Positions 28,420 to 40,373 of a DNA stretch of 64,000 nt are shown piece after piece. Position numbers and translations under genes: made by a program. A model generated the notes under the pieces. That model did not search any database, was not told the origin of the DNA, and was given only the letters and a program-made list of their open reading frames with translations. The stretch is from UBA981 sp942490995 (GTDB taxonomy: Bacteria > Pseudomonadota > Gammaproteobacteria > Ga0077536), in contig CALOBG010000070.1 in NCBI GenBank assembly GCA_942490995.1, forward strand, positions 85,890 to 149,889. Direction: 5' to 3'. How positions within the stretch are numbered: position 1 is the first letter of the stretch; the number at the start of each line of letters is the position of its first letter.

Positions 28420-28890
28420 ATGCACGATCACATCAACAGCATCTGGAAACCGCACGTCGTCGCGGCCTGCGTGATCGAACGCGACGGGCGCTACCTGTGC
28501 GTCGAAGAAGATATCGACGGCCAGCGGGTTATCAACCAGCCCGCCGGGCATCTCGACCCGGGAGAAACCCTGCTCGATGCGGCGGTACGCGAAACGCTCG
28601 AAGAAACGGCCTGGCACGTGACGCTCGACAGCCTGCTTGGCATTTACCTGGTCGAAACCACCACCCCCGGCAGAAGCTTCGTGCGTTTTTGTTTCGCCGC
28701 CCGCGCCATCCGCCACGACCCCGATCGCACGCTCGATCGCGAAATCGTCCGCACCCACTGGTTCAGCCGCGACGACCTCGTGCAGCGCCGCGCGCAGCTG
28801 CGCAGCCCGCTGGTCCTCGAGGCCATCGATGCCTATACCAGCGGCCGGCGCTATCCACTCGATATGCTCCATGCCAGACTTCAGTCCTGA
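28420..28890 (+). CDS. nudJ: NUDIX phosphatase NudJ
   Basis: 156-aa Nudix hydrolase, in E. coli a thiamine-pyrophosphate/nucleoside-triphosphate phosphatase. The Nudix box runs from GHLDPGETLLDAAVRETLEE with the usual glycine replaced by alanine (EETAW). The start at 28420 (MHDHINSIWKPH) has a GAGGGGG site. The 3' end overlaps mnmA by 20 bp, the conserved nudJ-mnmA arrangement. Cytoplasmic. Confidence 0.9.
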   Translation: MHDHINSIWKPHVVAACVIERDGRYLCVEEDIDGQRVINQPAGHLDPGETLLDAAVRETLEETAWHVTLDSLLGIYLVETTTPGRSFVRFCFAARAIRHDPDRTLDREIVRTHWFSRDDLVQRRAQLRSPLVLEAIDAYTSGRRYPLDMLHARLQS

Positions 28891-30007
28891 GAGCTGGCTG
28901 CCGTCCGGCTTCGCGGCGCGCCACAGCGACCCGCACGTCGTCATCGCGATGTCTGGCGGCGTCGACTCCTCGCTGGCGGCGTGGCTGGTCAAGCGCAGTG
29001 GCATGCGCTGTTCGGCCCTGTTCATGAAAAACTGGAACGAACCGAGCGCCGACGGGCAGTGTCACTGGGAAGACGACGTCGCCGACGCCCTGCGGGTATG
29101 CGAACAACTCGACATCGACATCAATACCGTCGATCTCTCCGCCGCCTATTGGGATCATGTATTCGACGATTTTCTGCGCGAATACCAGCGCGGCCGCACG
29201 CCCAACCCGGACGTGTTGTGCAATCGGGAAATCAAGTTCAAGGCCTTTCTGGACGCCGCGCACGATGTCGGCGGCACCCTTATCGCGACCGGACACTACG
29301 TGACGGTGCAGCACGACGGCACGCGTTATCAGCTCGGCAGGGGGCATGATGCAAACAAGGACCAGAGTTATTTCCTGTATACGCTCGGCCAGACGCAACT
29401 CGCGGCGTCGTTGTTTCCGGTCGGCGGCTGGCGCAAGGCCGACGTCCGCGCCTGCGCCCGCGAGGTCGGGCTAGGCGTCCACGAAAAGAAGGACAGTACC
29501 GGCATCTGTTTTATCGGCGAGCGCCACTTTCGAGAATTCCTGAGCCGCTACGTGCCGGCCAGCCCGGGCCCGATTACCGATCTCGAAGGTGCCGTGCTGG
29601 GCGAGCACCACGGCGCGGTCTACTACACCCTCGGCCAGCGCCAGGGGCTCGGCATCGGCGGCGTACGCGGCGCCGGCGAAGCGCCCTGGTTCGTGGTGGC
29701 CAAGGATCTGGCCAGCAATACCCTGGTCGTTGCCCAGGGCCACGACCACCCCGCCCTGTTGAGCCGTGCCCTGCTCGCCAGCGACGCGTCCTGGGTAGCC
29801 GGGGCGGCGCCGCCGCTGCCGCTGGCGTGCAGCGCGCGCACCCGTTATCGCCAACCCGATCAGCCGTGCACCGTCGAGGCGGCCGGCGCGAACCGCCTCC
29901 GAGTCCGCTTCGAAACCGCGCAACGTGCCGTCACGCCGGGTCAATCGGTGGTTTTCTACGCCGGTGAGGTGTGTCTGGGCGGGGCCATCATCGACGCTAC
30001 CGAATAA
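28871..30007 (+). CDS. mnmA: tRNA-specific 2-thiouridylase MnmA
   Basis: Adds sulfur to U34 of tRNA-Glu/Gln/Lys using sulfur relayed from IscS via Tus proteins. 378 aa. PP-loop AMSGGVDSSLAAW near residue 27, catalytic cysteines in NPDVLCNREIKF and STGICFIGERHF, and a C-terminal beta-barrel ending FYAGEVCLGGAII. The ATG at 28871 lies inside the end of nudJ. It gives a slightly longer N-terminus than E. coli MnmA (368). Confidence 0.95.
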   Translation: MPDFSPESWLPSGFAARHSDPHVVIAMSGGVDSSLAAWLVKRSGMRCSALFMKNWNEPSADGQCHWEDDVADALRVCEQLDIDINTVDLSAAYWDHVFDDFLREYQRGRTPNPDVLCNREIKFKAFLDAAHDVGGTLIATGHYVTVQHDGTRYQLGRGHDANKDQSYFLYTLGQTQLAASLFPVGGWRKADVRACAREVGLGVHEKKDSTGICFIGERHFREFLSRYVPASPGPITDLEGAVLGEHHGAVYYTLGQRQGLGIGGVRGAGEAPWFVVAKDLASNTLVVAQGHDHPALLSRALLASDASWVAGAAPPLPLACSARTRYRQPDQPCTVEAAGANRLRVRFETAQRAVTPGQSVVFYAGEVCLGGAIIDATE

Positions 30008-30102
30008 ACACGAACATGAATGCGGCTACACCTCGGCCGCAGAAATACAGATAATAGGCGATTGTTATTCCGCTAGCCCGGCCCCGGATCACTCACGGAG
30101 AT

Positions 30103-32769
<2,667 letters not shown>

Positions 32770-33088
32770 GCGCCGCGCGTGCAGGGGCTGACCTGCGTCC
32801 CGCCCGCGACGGCGCGAACCAGCGTCGCGGGCAGGAAGTCGTGCGCGATAGTAAGGACCACGGGGCGCCGATCGCATAAGATCGCGATCTCGGCCTGACA
32901 TCATTCGATGACATAAAAACAAGCGCAACGCGCCGCGGCACGAGAACGGACAAGGATAACAATTAAACAAAAAGGCGCGAACGCCGATAGCCACAGCAGA
33001 GCGGCGCCCTCAGCGCTGACCTGCCATCCCCGGATCAACACGGGGCATGTCGGAACACCCAGCGCAAGGATTCAGGGGAAAACGGTCG
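32770..33088. other. acnA-nhaB intergenic region
   Basis: About 320 bp without a supported gene. Slightly AT-richer than the surroundings near 32890-32970, so promoter activity for nhaB is plausible. No confident -35/-10 pair, riboswitch or terminator was found by eye. A short in-frame extension of nhaB from ATG 33047 is possible. Confidence 0.4.
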
Positions 33089-34597
33089 ATGGCTACTCAC
33101 ACGATGTCGCAGGCGTTCGTCAGCAACTTTCTGGGGCACTCGCCGAACTGGTACAAGCTCACCATCATCGGCTTTCTGATCCTCAACCCCATCCTTCTCA
33201 CCCAGGCCGGTCCCTTCATCACCGGCTGGTGCCTTATCATCGAGTTCATTTTCTGCCTGGCGATGGCACTGAAGTGTTATCCCCTGCAGCCGGGCGGTCT
33301 GCTCGCGATCGAGGCGGTCGTACTGGGGCTGACTTCAGCCGAAACCGTCTACGAAGAGTCGCTGCACAACTTCCCGGTCATCATGCTGCTGATGTTCATG
33401 GTGGCGGGCATTTATTTTCTGAAAGAACTGCTGCTGTTCACATTTACCAAGATCCTGCTCAAGGTCGAATCGAAAGCGATGCTGTCGCTGCTGTTCTGCG
33501 CAGTCTCGGCCGTGCTGTCGGCGTTCCTTGATGCCCTGACCGTGACCGCGGTGGTGATCACGGTGGCGCACGGTTTTTTCCTTGTTTATCACAAGATTGC
33601 CTCCGGCAAGCAGTACCATCACGATCACGATGCCAGTGGCGACGACGAAGTCCACGACCTGCACCGCTCCGATCTCGATCAGTACCGCTCGTTTTTACGC
33701 AGCCTGATGATGCACGCCGCCGTCGGCACCGCACTCGGTGGCGTGTGTACGCTGGTCGGTGAACCACAGAATCTGCTGATCGCGAAGGTCGCGGGCTGGG
33801 AATTTATCGAGTTTTTTGTGCGCGTTGCGCCGGTCTCGATGCCGGTACTGGTGGTCGGACTGATCACCTGCGTATTGCTCGAGCGCACCGCGTGGTTCGG
33901 TTTCGGCGCGCAACTGCCCGACGCGGTGCGCAAAATCCTCGAGGACTACGACCACCACGAAACCGCCAAACGGTCGTTGACGGACATCGCCAAGCTGTGG
34001 ATCCAGGGCCTGACCGCGGTTTTTCTGGTCATTGCGCTCGGCCTGCACCTCGCCGAAGTCGGCATTATCGGCCTCACCGTGATCGTACTGGCGACCGCCT
34101 TCAACGGCATCACCGAGGAACATCGCCTCGGCCATGCGTTCGAAGAAGCCTTGCCGTTTACCTCGCTGCTGGTGGTGTTTTTCGGCATCGTCGCGGTGAT
34201 CCATGACCAACACCTGTTTACCCCGGTCATCGAATGGGTACTCGGCCTCGAGGGTCGGTTGCAGACCTCGGCCTTCTATCTCGCCAACGGCGTGCTGTCG
34301 ATGATCAGCGACAACGTGTTTGTCGCCACGGTGTATATCACCGAGGTCGACAACGCGCTCAAGGCCGGCCGCATCACCCAGGAACAGTTCGACCTGCTCG
34401 CCGTCGCGATCAACACCGGCACGAATATTCCGAGCGTCGCCACACCCAATGGCCAGGCTGCATTCCTGTTCCTGCTGACCTCGGCGCTGGCGCCGGTCAT
34501 TCGCCTGTCCTACGGACGCATGGTGTGGATGGCGCTGCCCTACACCATCACCATGTCGACCTCGGGCCTGCTGGCGGTGATTTACCTGCTGCACTAA
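33089..34597 (+). CDS. nhaB: Na+/H+ antiporter NhaB
   Basis: Inner-membrane sodium/proton antiporter of about 502 aa with some dozen hydrophobic segments. The N-terminus FLGHSPNWYKLTIIGFLILNP is characteristic of NhaB; SAFLDALTVTAV and TALGGVCTLVGEPQNLLIA match the conserved transport core. Histidine-rich cytoplasmic loop around HHDHDASGDDEVHD. I prefer ATG 33089 over 33047 because it brings the start closer to the family's N-terminus, with AGGGG upstream. A role in salt and pH homeostasis suggests a marine or brackish life, but this is weak evidence. Confidence 0.93.
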   Translation: MATHTMSQAFVSNFLGHSPNWYKLTIIGFLILNPILLTQAGPFITGWCLIIEFIFCLAMALKCYPLQPGGLLAIEAVVLGLTSAETVYEESLHNFPVIMLLMFMVAGIYFLKELLLFTFTKILLKVESKAMLSLLFCAVSAVLSAFLDALTVTAVVITVAHGFFLVYHKIASGKQYHHDHDASGDDEVHDLHRSDLDQYRSFLRSLMMHAAVGTALGGVCTLVGEPQNLLIAKVAGWEFIEFFVRVAPVSMPVLVVGLITCVLLERTAWFGFGAQLPDAVRKILEDYDHHETAKRSLTDIAKLWIQGLTAVFLVIALGLHLAEVGIIGLTVIVLATAFNGITEEHRLGHAFEEALPFTSLLVVFFGIVAVIHDQHLFTPVIEWVLGLEGRLQTSAFYLANGVLSMISDNVFVATVYITEVDNALKAGRITQEQFDLLAVAINTGTNIPSVATPNGQAAFLFLLTSALAPVIRLSYGRMVWMALPYTITMSTSGLLAVIYLLH

Positions 34598-34615
34598 ACA
34601 GGCTTACGAAACCTT

Positions 34616-34637
34616 CGCGCGCCCATGGTGGCGCGCG
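34616..34637 (+). terminator. Hairpin between nhaB and the serine hydrolase gene
   Basis: An 8-bp perfect GC stem (34616-34623 with 34630-34637) and 6-nt loop lies 19 bp after the nhaB stop. No T run follows, so it may be a 3'-end stabilising hairpin rather than a full intrinsic terminator. Confidence 0.4.
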
Positions 34638-34667
34638 GGTCGCTCAACTGTGAGACAGTAGCGCGCC

Positions 34668-36116
34668 ATGCAGGCGCGCGCCGTCCTACCTACCTTGTTA
34701 CTCACGTTGCTGGTCCCGACCGCGGCCGGCGCCGACAGCCTCACGGACCTGCTCGCCGATCTCGAAGGCGTGCGCCAGGCAACGAACGTACCGGCCTACG
34801 GTTTCGCCCTCGTCGATACCACCAGCGTGCTGTATGCCGACGCCCACGGCACCGCCGACCTGGCCAGCGGTGCGGAGGCGCGCACCGACTCACGTTTCCG
34901 GATTGGCTCGATTACTAAAACGTTCACCGCGCTGGCGCTCCTGCTGGCCGCCGAACGCGGACTGCTCAGTCTTGACGATCCGTTTGCCACAATCGCCGGG
35001 CCGGGCCTGATCGACAACCCGTTTGCCAGCCACACCCCGGTGCGCCTGGTGCATCTGCTCGAGCACAGCGCCGGTCTCGGCGACCTCAATCATGAGGAGA
35101 TGTACCACAGCGACCCGACGCCGCTGGCGCTGGCCACCGCGGTGCGGCGCTACCGCGCCAATCGTCGCGTGCAGTGGCGGCCGGGCGAGTATTACTCCTA
35201 CACCAATGCCGGCGCCGGGCTGGCGGCATTTGCGCTGGAGCTGGCCAGCGGGCGATCGTACGAACATTTTCTCGCTGATGAGCTGTTCGCGCCGCTCGGC
35301 ATGGCCGAGAGCAGCGTGCTGCTCGACGAGGCCACCGCCGCGCACCTCGTGCGTGGCTATGACAGCGACGCGCTTACGCCGATCCCCTACTGGCATATGC
35401 TGTTCCGGCCGTTCGGGGCGATCAATGCCAGCGTGGGTGACATGGCGACGTTCGTGCGCTTCCTGCTCAATGCCGGGCGGGTCGACGACCAGCAAGTGCT
35501 GTCAGCGGCGAGCATCGCGCGCATGGAGCGCGTCGAAAGTACCCGCGCCGCTCGGGCGGGACTCGCGAACGGCTACGGTCCGGGGCTTTATGCCTGGTAC
35601 AACGGCGGTTATCGATTTTTTGGCCATGGTGGTGACGGCGATGGCTACCTCGCCCATTTCGGCTACAGCCGCGCCGCCGGGCTCGGCTATTTCGTGGTCA
35701 TCAATGCGTTCGATCATCGCGCCCTGCGGGGTATGCGCGAGCGCATCGAAACACATATCCTGGCGACCCTGCCCGCACCCACACCGGCGGCTGCCGCGCC
35801 GCCGAACGCCACGCCGCCGGCCATGCTCGGGCCGTATCGCCGCGCGACCGACAGGTTCGGCGCCGTGCGCTCATCGCACCCGCAGGCATTGCGCTTATTG
35901 AAACGCGGTCATGACCTTATCCGGATCGACGCTGACGGGGGAGAACAACGGCTGGTAAGCGCCGGTGAACGCTTGTGGCGCCGCCCTGACGAGCCGGCGG
36001 CATCGGCCGCCATCGTCACCAACGCAGTCGGTGAGTGGGTTTATCTGGGTATGCGCGAAAGCTATATCCGCATTCCGGACGCGAGCCCGGCGGCAGCGCC
36101 GTCGGCGCAACCCTGA
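34668..36116 (+). CDS. Secreted serine hydrolase, beta-lactamase class C/PBP-like
   Basis: 482-aa exported protein of the beta-lactamase-related (DUF/Pfam Beta-lactamase) serine hydrolase family. Signal peptide about 1-22 ending AAGA-DS. Active-site tetrad S81-I-T-K84, the Y-x-N motif YTN at 178-180, and HGG in FGHGGDGDGY as third motif. The extra C-terminal domain of about 100 aa has no recognised function. Substrate unknown; esterase or peptidase activity is as likely as beta-lactamase. Confidence 0.87.
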   Translation: MQARAVLPTLLLTLLVPTAAGADSLTDLLADLEGVRQATNVPAYGFALVDTTSVLYADAHGTADLASGAEARTDSRFRIGSITKTFTALALLLAAERGLLSLDDPFATIAGPGLIDNPFASHTPVRLVHLLEHSAGLGDLNHEEMYHSDPTPLALATAVRRYRANRRVQWRPGEYYSYTNAGAGLAAFALELASGRSYEHFLADELFAPLGMAESSVLLDEATAAHLVRGYDSDALTPIPYWHMLFRPFGAINASVGDMATFVRFLLNAGRVDDQQVLSAASIARMERVESTRAARAGLANGYGPGLYAWYNGGYRFFGHGGDGDGYLAHFGYSRAAGLGYFVVINAFDHRALRGMRERIETHILATLPAPTPAAAAPPNATPPAMLGPYRRATDRFGAVRSSHPQALRLLKRGHDLIRIDADGGEQRLVSAGERLWRRPDEPAASAAIVTNAVGEWVYLGMRESYIRIPDASPAAAPSAQP

Positions 36117-36215
36117 GCGAACAACACGTTGCCGCTGTCGCCAGCCGGCCAGGCGTGGCCGGCCCGCGCAGGTCGATGCTATAGTGCGCCGCACATCGCC
36201 ACGGGAGGTCTCCGC

Positions 36216-36464
36216 ATGTTTCGCATTGCATCAATTCTCAGCATCCTTGTCCTGCTCGCCGCCTGCGGTGAGGATCAGCAGGCACCGAAGCCGCAGACCA
36301 GCGCCGCCCCCGCGCCGGCCGCCACCAGCTCCGACAGCGCACCGCCTGCGGCGCCGGCCACGACCGCGGAGATGCCCGCCGCGGACGACGAGATCCAGTA
36401 CGACCCGATTGACGTCTCCAAGCTCGATAGCAACTGGTGGCAGCAGTATTCCGCAGGCGAATAG
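36216..36464 (+). CDS. Small proline/alanine-rich lipoprotein
   Basis: 82-aa predicted lipoprotein. The ATG at 36216 follows a GGGAGG site. The lipobox LLAAC puts the lipidated cysteine at C17. The mature part is low-complexity Ala/Pro/Thr (about 20-55), then an acidic segment (DDEIQYDPIDVSKL) ending in SNWWQQYSAGE. No known family recognised. It should be envelope-attached; function unknown. Convergent with the DUF4404 gene. Confidence 0.72.
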   Translation: MFRIASILSILVLLAACGEDQQAPKPQTSAAPAPAATSSDSAPPAAPATTAEMPAADDEIQYDPIDVSKLDSNWWQQYSAGE

Positions 36465-36494
36465 CCCACGCGCGCGTCGACAGCAGGCGCGCAA

Positions 36495-36761
36495 TCAGAT
36501 CCCGAGGTTGCTCAGCGTCACCATGATGTCGTTGAGGATATTCGTCACGCGCGGATGCTCAACTTCGAACGATTCGACCTGATGACGTAATTGCTCAAGC
36601 AGCGAGTCGTGTTCCTCGCTCTCATCGAGCGCCTCGATTTCTTTCGCGATGTCGTCGATCAGCGCGCCGAGCCGCCGCCGTACGTCCTCCGATCCGGGTT
36701 CGAGCGCGGCGAGTTCCTTACGCAGGGCGTCGAGCGATTGTTCAAGTTGCAGTCGGCTCAT
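36495..36761 (-). CDS. DUF4404 family protein
   Basis: 88-aa, highly charged, mostly helical protein (likely coiled coil) resembling DUF4404, a small family of unknown function in gammaproteobacteria. ATG 36761 with AGGAAC upstream. The conserved C-terminal part is HPRVTNILNDIMVTLSNLGI. It lies 37 bp after hemW on the same strand and may be cotranscribed with it. Confidence 0.75.
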   Translation of the reverse strand: MSRLQLEQSLDALRKELAALEPGSEDVRRRLGALIDDIAKEIEALDESEEHDSLLEQLRHQVESFEVEHPRVTNILNDIMVTLSNLGI

Positions 36762-36798
36762 GCTGGGTTCCTGTCCGTAAGGCTGCCTCACCACTCCG

Positions 36799-37944
36799 TT
36801 AATCGATGAACAGCAGCTGCAAATCATTGAGGAAACGATAACCTTCCGCGCTCGGCCGCACAATCTCGCCGTCGCGTTCCAGCCAGCCACGCGCGCAGGC
36901 AGCGCTTAACGGCTTCTCGACGCGCGCGTCGTTCGCCGCCAGCCCGGTCCTCGCGACCAACTCGCCAAGGCTGAAACCGTCGCGCAGGCGCAGCGCGTTG
37001 AGCATGAACTCGCTGAGCAGGCGGGCGCCTTCGACGCGCGCTTGTTCAGTCGCACCGGTGCCGCTCTCAACAGCTTTCATGTAGCTCAGCGGATGGCGCG
37101 GTTTGTGGCGTCTGAAAACCGTTCCGGCGCGAGTGATTTTACCGTGCGCGCCGGCGCCGATCCCGAGGTAGTCGCCAAAGCGCCAGTAATTGAGGTTGTG
37201 GCGCGAAGCCTTACCGGGCTGCGCATGAGCGGAGATCTCATATTGTTCGAAGCCCGCCGCGGCGAGCAATTCGAGCCCGGCATCGTAGTCGTCGCAGATC
37301 GCGTCGTGCTCGGGCAGCGACGGGGGTTTGTGCGCAAAAGCGGTGCCCGCCTCGATGGTTAACTGATACCAGGAAATATGCGCGGGCGCGCAGTCGATCG
37401 CTTGTTGCAGGTCAACCACGGCATCGCCCGACCGGGCGCCGGGCAGGCCAAACATGAGGTCGAGGTTAAGATTGCCGAAACCGGCGTGGCGGGCACTGGC
37501 GACCGCGGCCATGGCTTCGGCGGCGTCGTGCACGCGGCCGAGCGCGCGCAGACGCGCATCGTCGAAACTCTGGATACCGAGCGAAAGTCGATTAACCCCG
37601 GCCGCGCGATAATCGCAAAAGCGCCCGGCTTCGGCGCTGCCCGGATTGGCTTCCAGCGTCACTTCGCAATCGGCTGTCAGCGTAACGCGCGCCCGCACGC
37701 CGTCCAGCAGACTGGTCATCGCCGCGCCGCTGAACAGGCTCGGCGTGCCGCCACCGATGAATACACTGCCGATCGTGGCGGTATCACTCGAATCCGTCTC
37801 GAGTTCGAGGTCCAGCAACAGCGCGGCGACGTAACGCTGTTCGTCAAAGGCGCCGCGAACCTCGTAGGAATTGAAATCGCAATACGGGCATTTGCGCTCA
37901 CACCAGGGCAGGTGGATATACAGACCAGGCGCGCTGTCGCTCAT
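36799..37944 (-). CDS. hemW: Radical SAM heme chaperone HemW
   Basis: 381-aa protein of the HemN-like HemW family, which binds heme and inserts it into respiratory enzymes rather than oxidising coproporphyrinogen. Radical SAM motif CERKCPYC (C-x3-C-x2-C) near residues 14-21, then VFIGGGTPSLF and a HemN C-terminal domain. The ATG at 37944 (MSDSAPGLYIHLPWCE) overlaps the rdgB stop by 4 bp. The rdgB-hemW coupling is widespread in gammaproteobacteria. Confidence 0.94.
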   Translation of the reverse strand: MSDSAPGLYIHLPWCERKCPYCDFNSYEVRGAFDEQRYVAALLLDLELETDSSDTATIGSVFIGGGTPSLFSGAAMTSLLDGVRARVTLTADCEVTLEANPGSAEAGRFCDYRAAGVNRLSLGIQSFDDARLRALGRVHDAAEAMAAVASARHAGFGNLNLDLMFGLPGARSGDAVVDLQQAIDCAPAHISWYQLTIEAGTAFAHKPPSLPEHDAICDDYDAGLELLAAAGFEQYEISAHAQPGKASRHNLNYWRFGDYLGIGAGAHGKITRAGTVFRRHKPRHPLSYMKAVESGTGATEQARVEGARLLSEFMLNALRLRDGFSLGELVARTGLAANDARVEKPLSAACARGWLERDGEIVRPSAEGYRFLNDLQLLFID

Positions 37945-38543
37945 GCGCCGCTCACCAGCGCGGCCAGTGCGGCGCGCAGGCCGGTGCTGGCCTGGCCGCG
38001 ATGACTGATGCGATTCTTGTCCTGCGGCTCGAGTTCCGCGGCCGAACAACCGCGCCCGGCGATGCCGAACACCGGGTCGTAACCGAATCCGCCGGTACCG
38101 CGCGGCTCACGCAGGATGTATCCGTGCCAGGTGCCGGTCGCAAGCAATGGCGAGGGGTCGTCCGCAGTACGCAGGTAAACGATGACACAGACAAACACCG
38201 CGGCGCGCGCGGCGTCCTCGATACCGGCCATGGCGGCGAGCAGCTTTTCGAGGTTGTCGCGGTCGCTGGCCCGCGCGCCGGCGTAGCGCGCCGACTGCAC
38301 CCCGGGCGCGCCGCCCAGCGCCGGGACCGACAGGCCCGAGTCATCGGCCAGGGCCGGCAGACCGGTTGCGCGCGCGGCATGGCGGGCCTTGAGGATCGCG
38401 TTTTCGACGAACGTGCAGCCGGTTTCAGCGCCGCTGCCGAGTCCGAACTCGGACTGCGGCCGCAGCCGGAACGGCAGATCGGCGAGCAAAGCTTCGAACT
38501 CACGCAGCTTGCCCGGATTGCCGGTGGCGAGCACGACATCCAT
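37941..38543 (-). CDS. rdgB: XTP/dITP diphosphatase RdgB (HAM1 family)
   Basis: 200-aa nucleotide-pool sanitising enzyme hydrolysing dITP, dXTP and ITP to monophosphates. Start VLATGNPGKLREFEALL, the ADDSGLSVPALGGAPGVQSARYAG motif (split here for length: ADDSGLSVPAL then GVQSARYAG), and GTGGFGYDPVF near the C-terminus define the family. It follows rph by 17 bp and overlaps hemW by 4 bp, so rph-rdgB-hemW form one unit. Confidence 0.95.
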   Translation of the reverse strand: MDVVLATGNPGKLREFEALLADLPFRLRPQSEFGLGSGAETGCTFVENAILKARHAARATGLPALADDSGLSVPALGGAPGVQSARYAGARASDRDNLEKLLAAMAGIEDAARAAVFVCVIVYLRTADDPSPLLATGTWHGYILREPRGTGGFGYDPVFGIAGRGCSAAELEPQDKNRISHRGQASTGLRAALAALVSGA

Positions 38544-38560
38544 CGTGACCGGGCTTCCGC

Positions 38561-39289
38561 CTACGCGCCGGGCTTGCGCGCCGCCTCCTGCAGGCTGAAC
38601 AGCTCGCTGATGCCGGCGGTGGCGAGATCGAGCATGGCGTCCATTTCCTCGCGACGAAACGCGTGGCCTTCGGCAGTGCCCTGGATCTCGACGAAATGGC
38701 CGGCGTCATTCATGACCACGTTCATGTCCGTTTCGGCGTTGGAATCCTCGGCGTAATCGAGGTCAAGCACCGGCACGCCGTCACAGATCCCGACCGACAC
38801 CGAAGCGATCGCCCCGTGCAGCGGGTTGCGCTTGATCTTGCGCGCCGCGACCAGCGTCTCGACGGCGTCTACCAGCGCCACGTAAGCGCCGGTGATCGAA
38901 GCCGTACGGGTGCCGCCGTCGGCCTGCAGCACATCACAGTCGAGGGTCACGGTCATTTCGCCGAGCGCCTCGAGGTCGACCACCGCGCGCAGCGCGCGAC
39001 CGATCAGGCGCTGGATTTCCATCGTCCGCCCGCCCTGACGTCCGGTACTCGCTTCGCGGCGCATGCGCGAGTTCGTCGAGCGCGGCAGCATGCCGTATTC
39101 GGCCGTGATCCAGCCCGAACCCGAGCCTTTCAGGAACGGCGGTACACGCGTTTCGATGCTCGCATTACATAGCACCTTGGTGTCGCCGAACTCGACAAGC
39201 ACCGAACCCTCGGCGTGGCGGGTGTAATTGCGCGTGAATTTCACCGCGCGCATCTGGTCGGCGGCGCGGCCGCTCGGACGTGTGGCCAT
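38561..39289 (-). CDS. rph: Ribonuclease PH
   Basis: Phosphorolytic 3'-5' exoribonuclease trimming tRNA 3' ends. 242 aa from the ATG at 39289 (MATRPSGRAADQMR) with AGAGG upstream; longer in-frame starts run into the divergent promoter region. Family motifs: FTRNYTRHAEGSVLVEFG, EYGMLPRSTNSRM, GGTRTASITGA and DLDYAEDSNAETDMNVV. Unlike the well-known E. coli K-12 allele it has a full-length C-terminus. Divergent from yicC. Confidence 0.96.
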   Translation of the reverse strand: MATRPSGRAADQMRAVKFTRNYTRHAEGSVLVEFGDTKVLCNASIETRVPPFLKGSGSGWITAEYGMLPRSTNSRMRREASTGRQGGRTMEIQRLIGRALRAVVDLEALGEMTVTLDCDVLQADGGTRTASITGAYVALVDAVETLVAARKIKRNPLHGAIASVSVGICDGVPVLDLDYAEDSNAETDMNVVMNDAGHFVEIQGTAEGHAFRREEMDAMLDLATAGISELFSLQEAARKPGA

Positions 39290-39506
39290 GATGGACCTCT
39301 GTTTCGGGGAGCGGCGCATTATACAGTCCCACTCGGGCCCGGCGGGGCGCCGGCTGCTGGTTCCGACTTGCACGCCACTCATCTACAATGGACCGGCACC
39401 ACCGCGCGCCTGGAAGTACCTGAAACACGGCGCCGGCGCCGGTAATCTGAAGACCGCTGATTGCTCGCGCCGACAACGCGGCCTGCCATGCCGCGGGAGC
39501 CCGAAA

Positions 39507-40373
39507 ATGCCGTACAGCATGACCGCTTTTGCGCGGATTGAATTCGATGGCGAATGGGGCCGCGGCGCGTGGGAACTGCGCTCGGACAATCACCGCTATG
39601 CGGAAATCAGTTTTCGCGCACCGGAAGATTTCCGTGCCCTGGAAGCGACCGTACGCGAGCGTATCGGCAGCGCCGCGCGGCGCGGGAAAATCGACTGCAA
39701 TCTTCGTTTCGAAGCACGCCGGGACGGCTTCAAGCAGCTCACGATCAACGAAGCGGCGGCACAAGCGGTGATCGAGGCCGCACGCCGCATCCAGGCGCTG
39801 GCCGGCAGTGCGGCGGATCTCGACCCCTTCGACGTGCTGCGCTGGCCGGGGGTGACGGACGTCGAAGAAGTCGATCTCGACGCGGTTTCCAGGTCGCTGC
39901 TCGAGGCATTGGATAATGCCCTCGACGAGTTCCTCGACGTGCGTCGGCGCGAAGGTGAAAAAATGGCTGCCCTGATCGCGCAGCGGCTCGATGGCATCAC
40001 CGTTCAGCTGGCTATGCTCAGCGAGCGTGTACCGGCGATCATGGACAGCATCCGCGAGCGCCACGCCCAGCGTATTCGAGAATTGGGCGAAGGGCTGGAC
40101 GAAGGACGGGTCGAACAGGAATGCGCGCTGCTGGTGCAACGCCTCGACGTCGCCGAGGAGCTCGATCGCCTCGAAGCCCACGTCGAAGAAGTGGCGCGGG
40201 TGCTGGCTCAGGACGAACCGGTCGGCCGGCGCCTCGATTTCCTCATGCAGGAGCTCAACCGCGAAGCCAACACGCTGGGCTCGAAATCGGCCCACATCGA
40301 CACCGCCGGCGCGGCCATCGAACTCAAGGTCCTGATCGAACAGATGCGTGAGCAGGTGCAGAATATTGAGTAA
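39507..40373 (+). CDS. yicC: YicC family endoribonuclease
   Basis: 288-aa protein starting MPYSMTAFARIE, the family's hallmark. The N-terminal YicC domain is followed by a DUF1732 C-terminal domain with RLDFLMQELNREANTLGSKS. E. coli YicC is an endoribonuclease involved in decay of the sRNA RyhB. The ATG at 39507 has GGGAG upstream. It is followed by gmk with a short overlap, a common pairing. Confidence 0.93.
   Translation: MPYSMTAFARIEFDGEWGRGAWELRSDNHRYAEISFRAPEDFRALEATVRERIGSAARRGKIDCNLRFEARRDGFKQLTINEAAAQAVIEAARRIQALAGSAADLDPFDVLRWPGVTDVEEVDLDAVSRSLLEALDNALDEFLDVRRREGEKMAALIAQRLDGITVQLAMLSERVPAIMDSIRERHAQRIRELGEGLDEGRVEQECALLVQRLDVAEELDRLEAHVEEVARVLAQDEPVGRRLDFLMQELNREANTLGSKSAHIDTAGAAIELKVLIEQMREQVQNIE

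Noticed and set aside
34668..36116. Antibiotic-resistance class C beta-lactamase
   Set aside because: The general motif set fits many serine hydrolases. The long extra C-terminal domain and absence of an AmpR-type regulator argue against calling AmpC.
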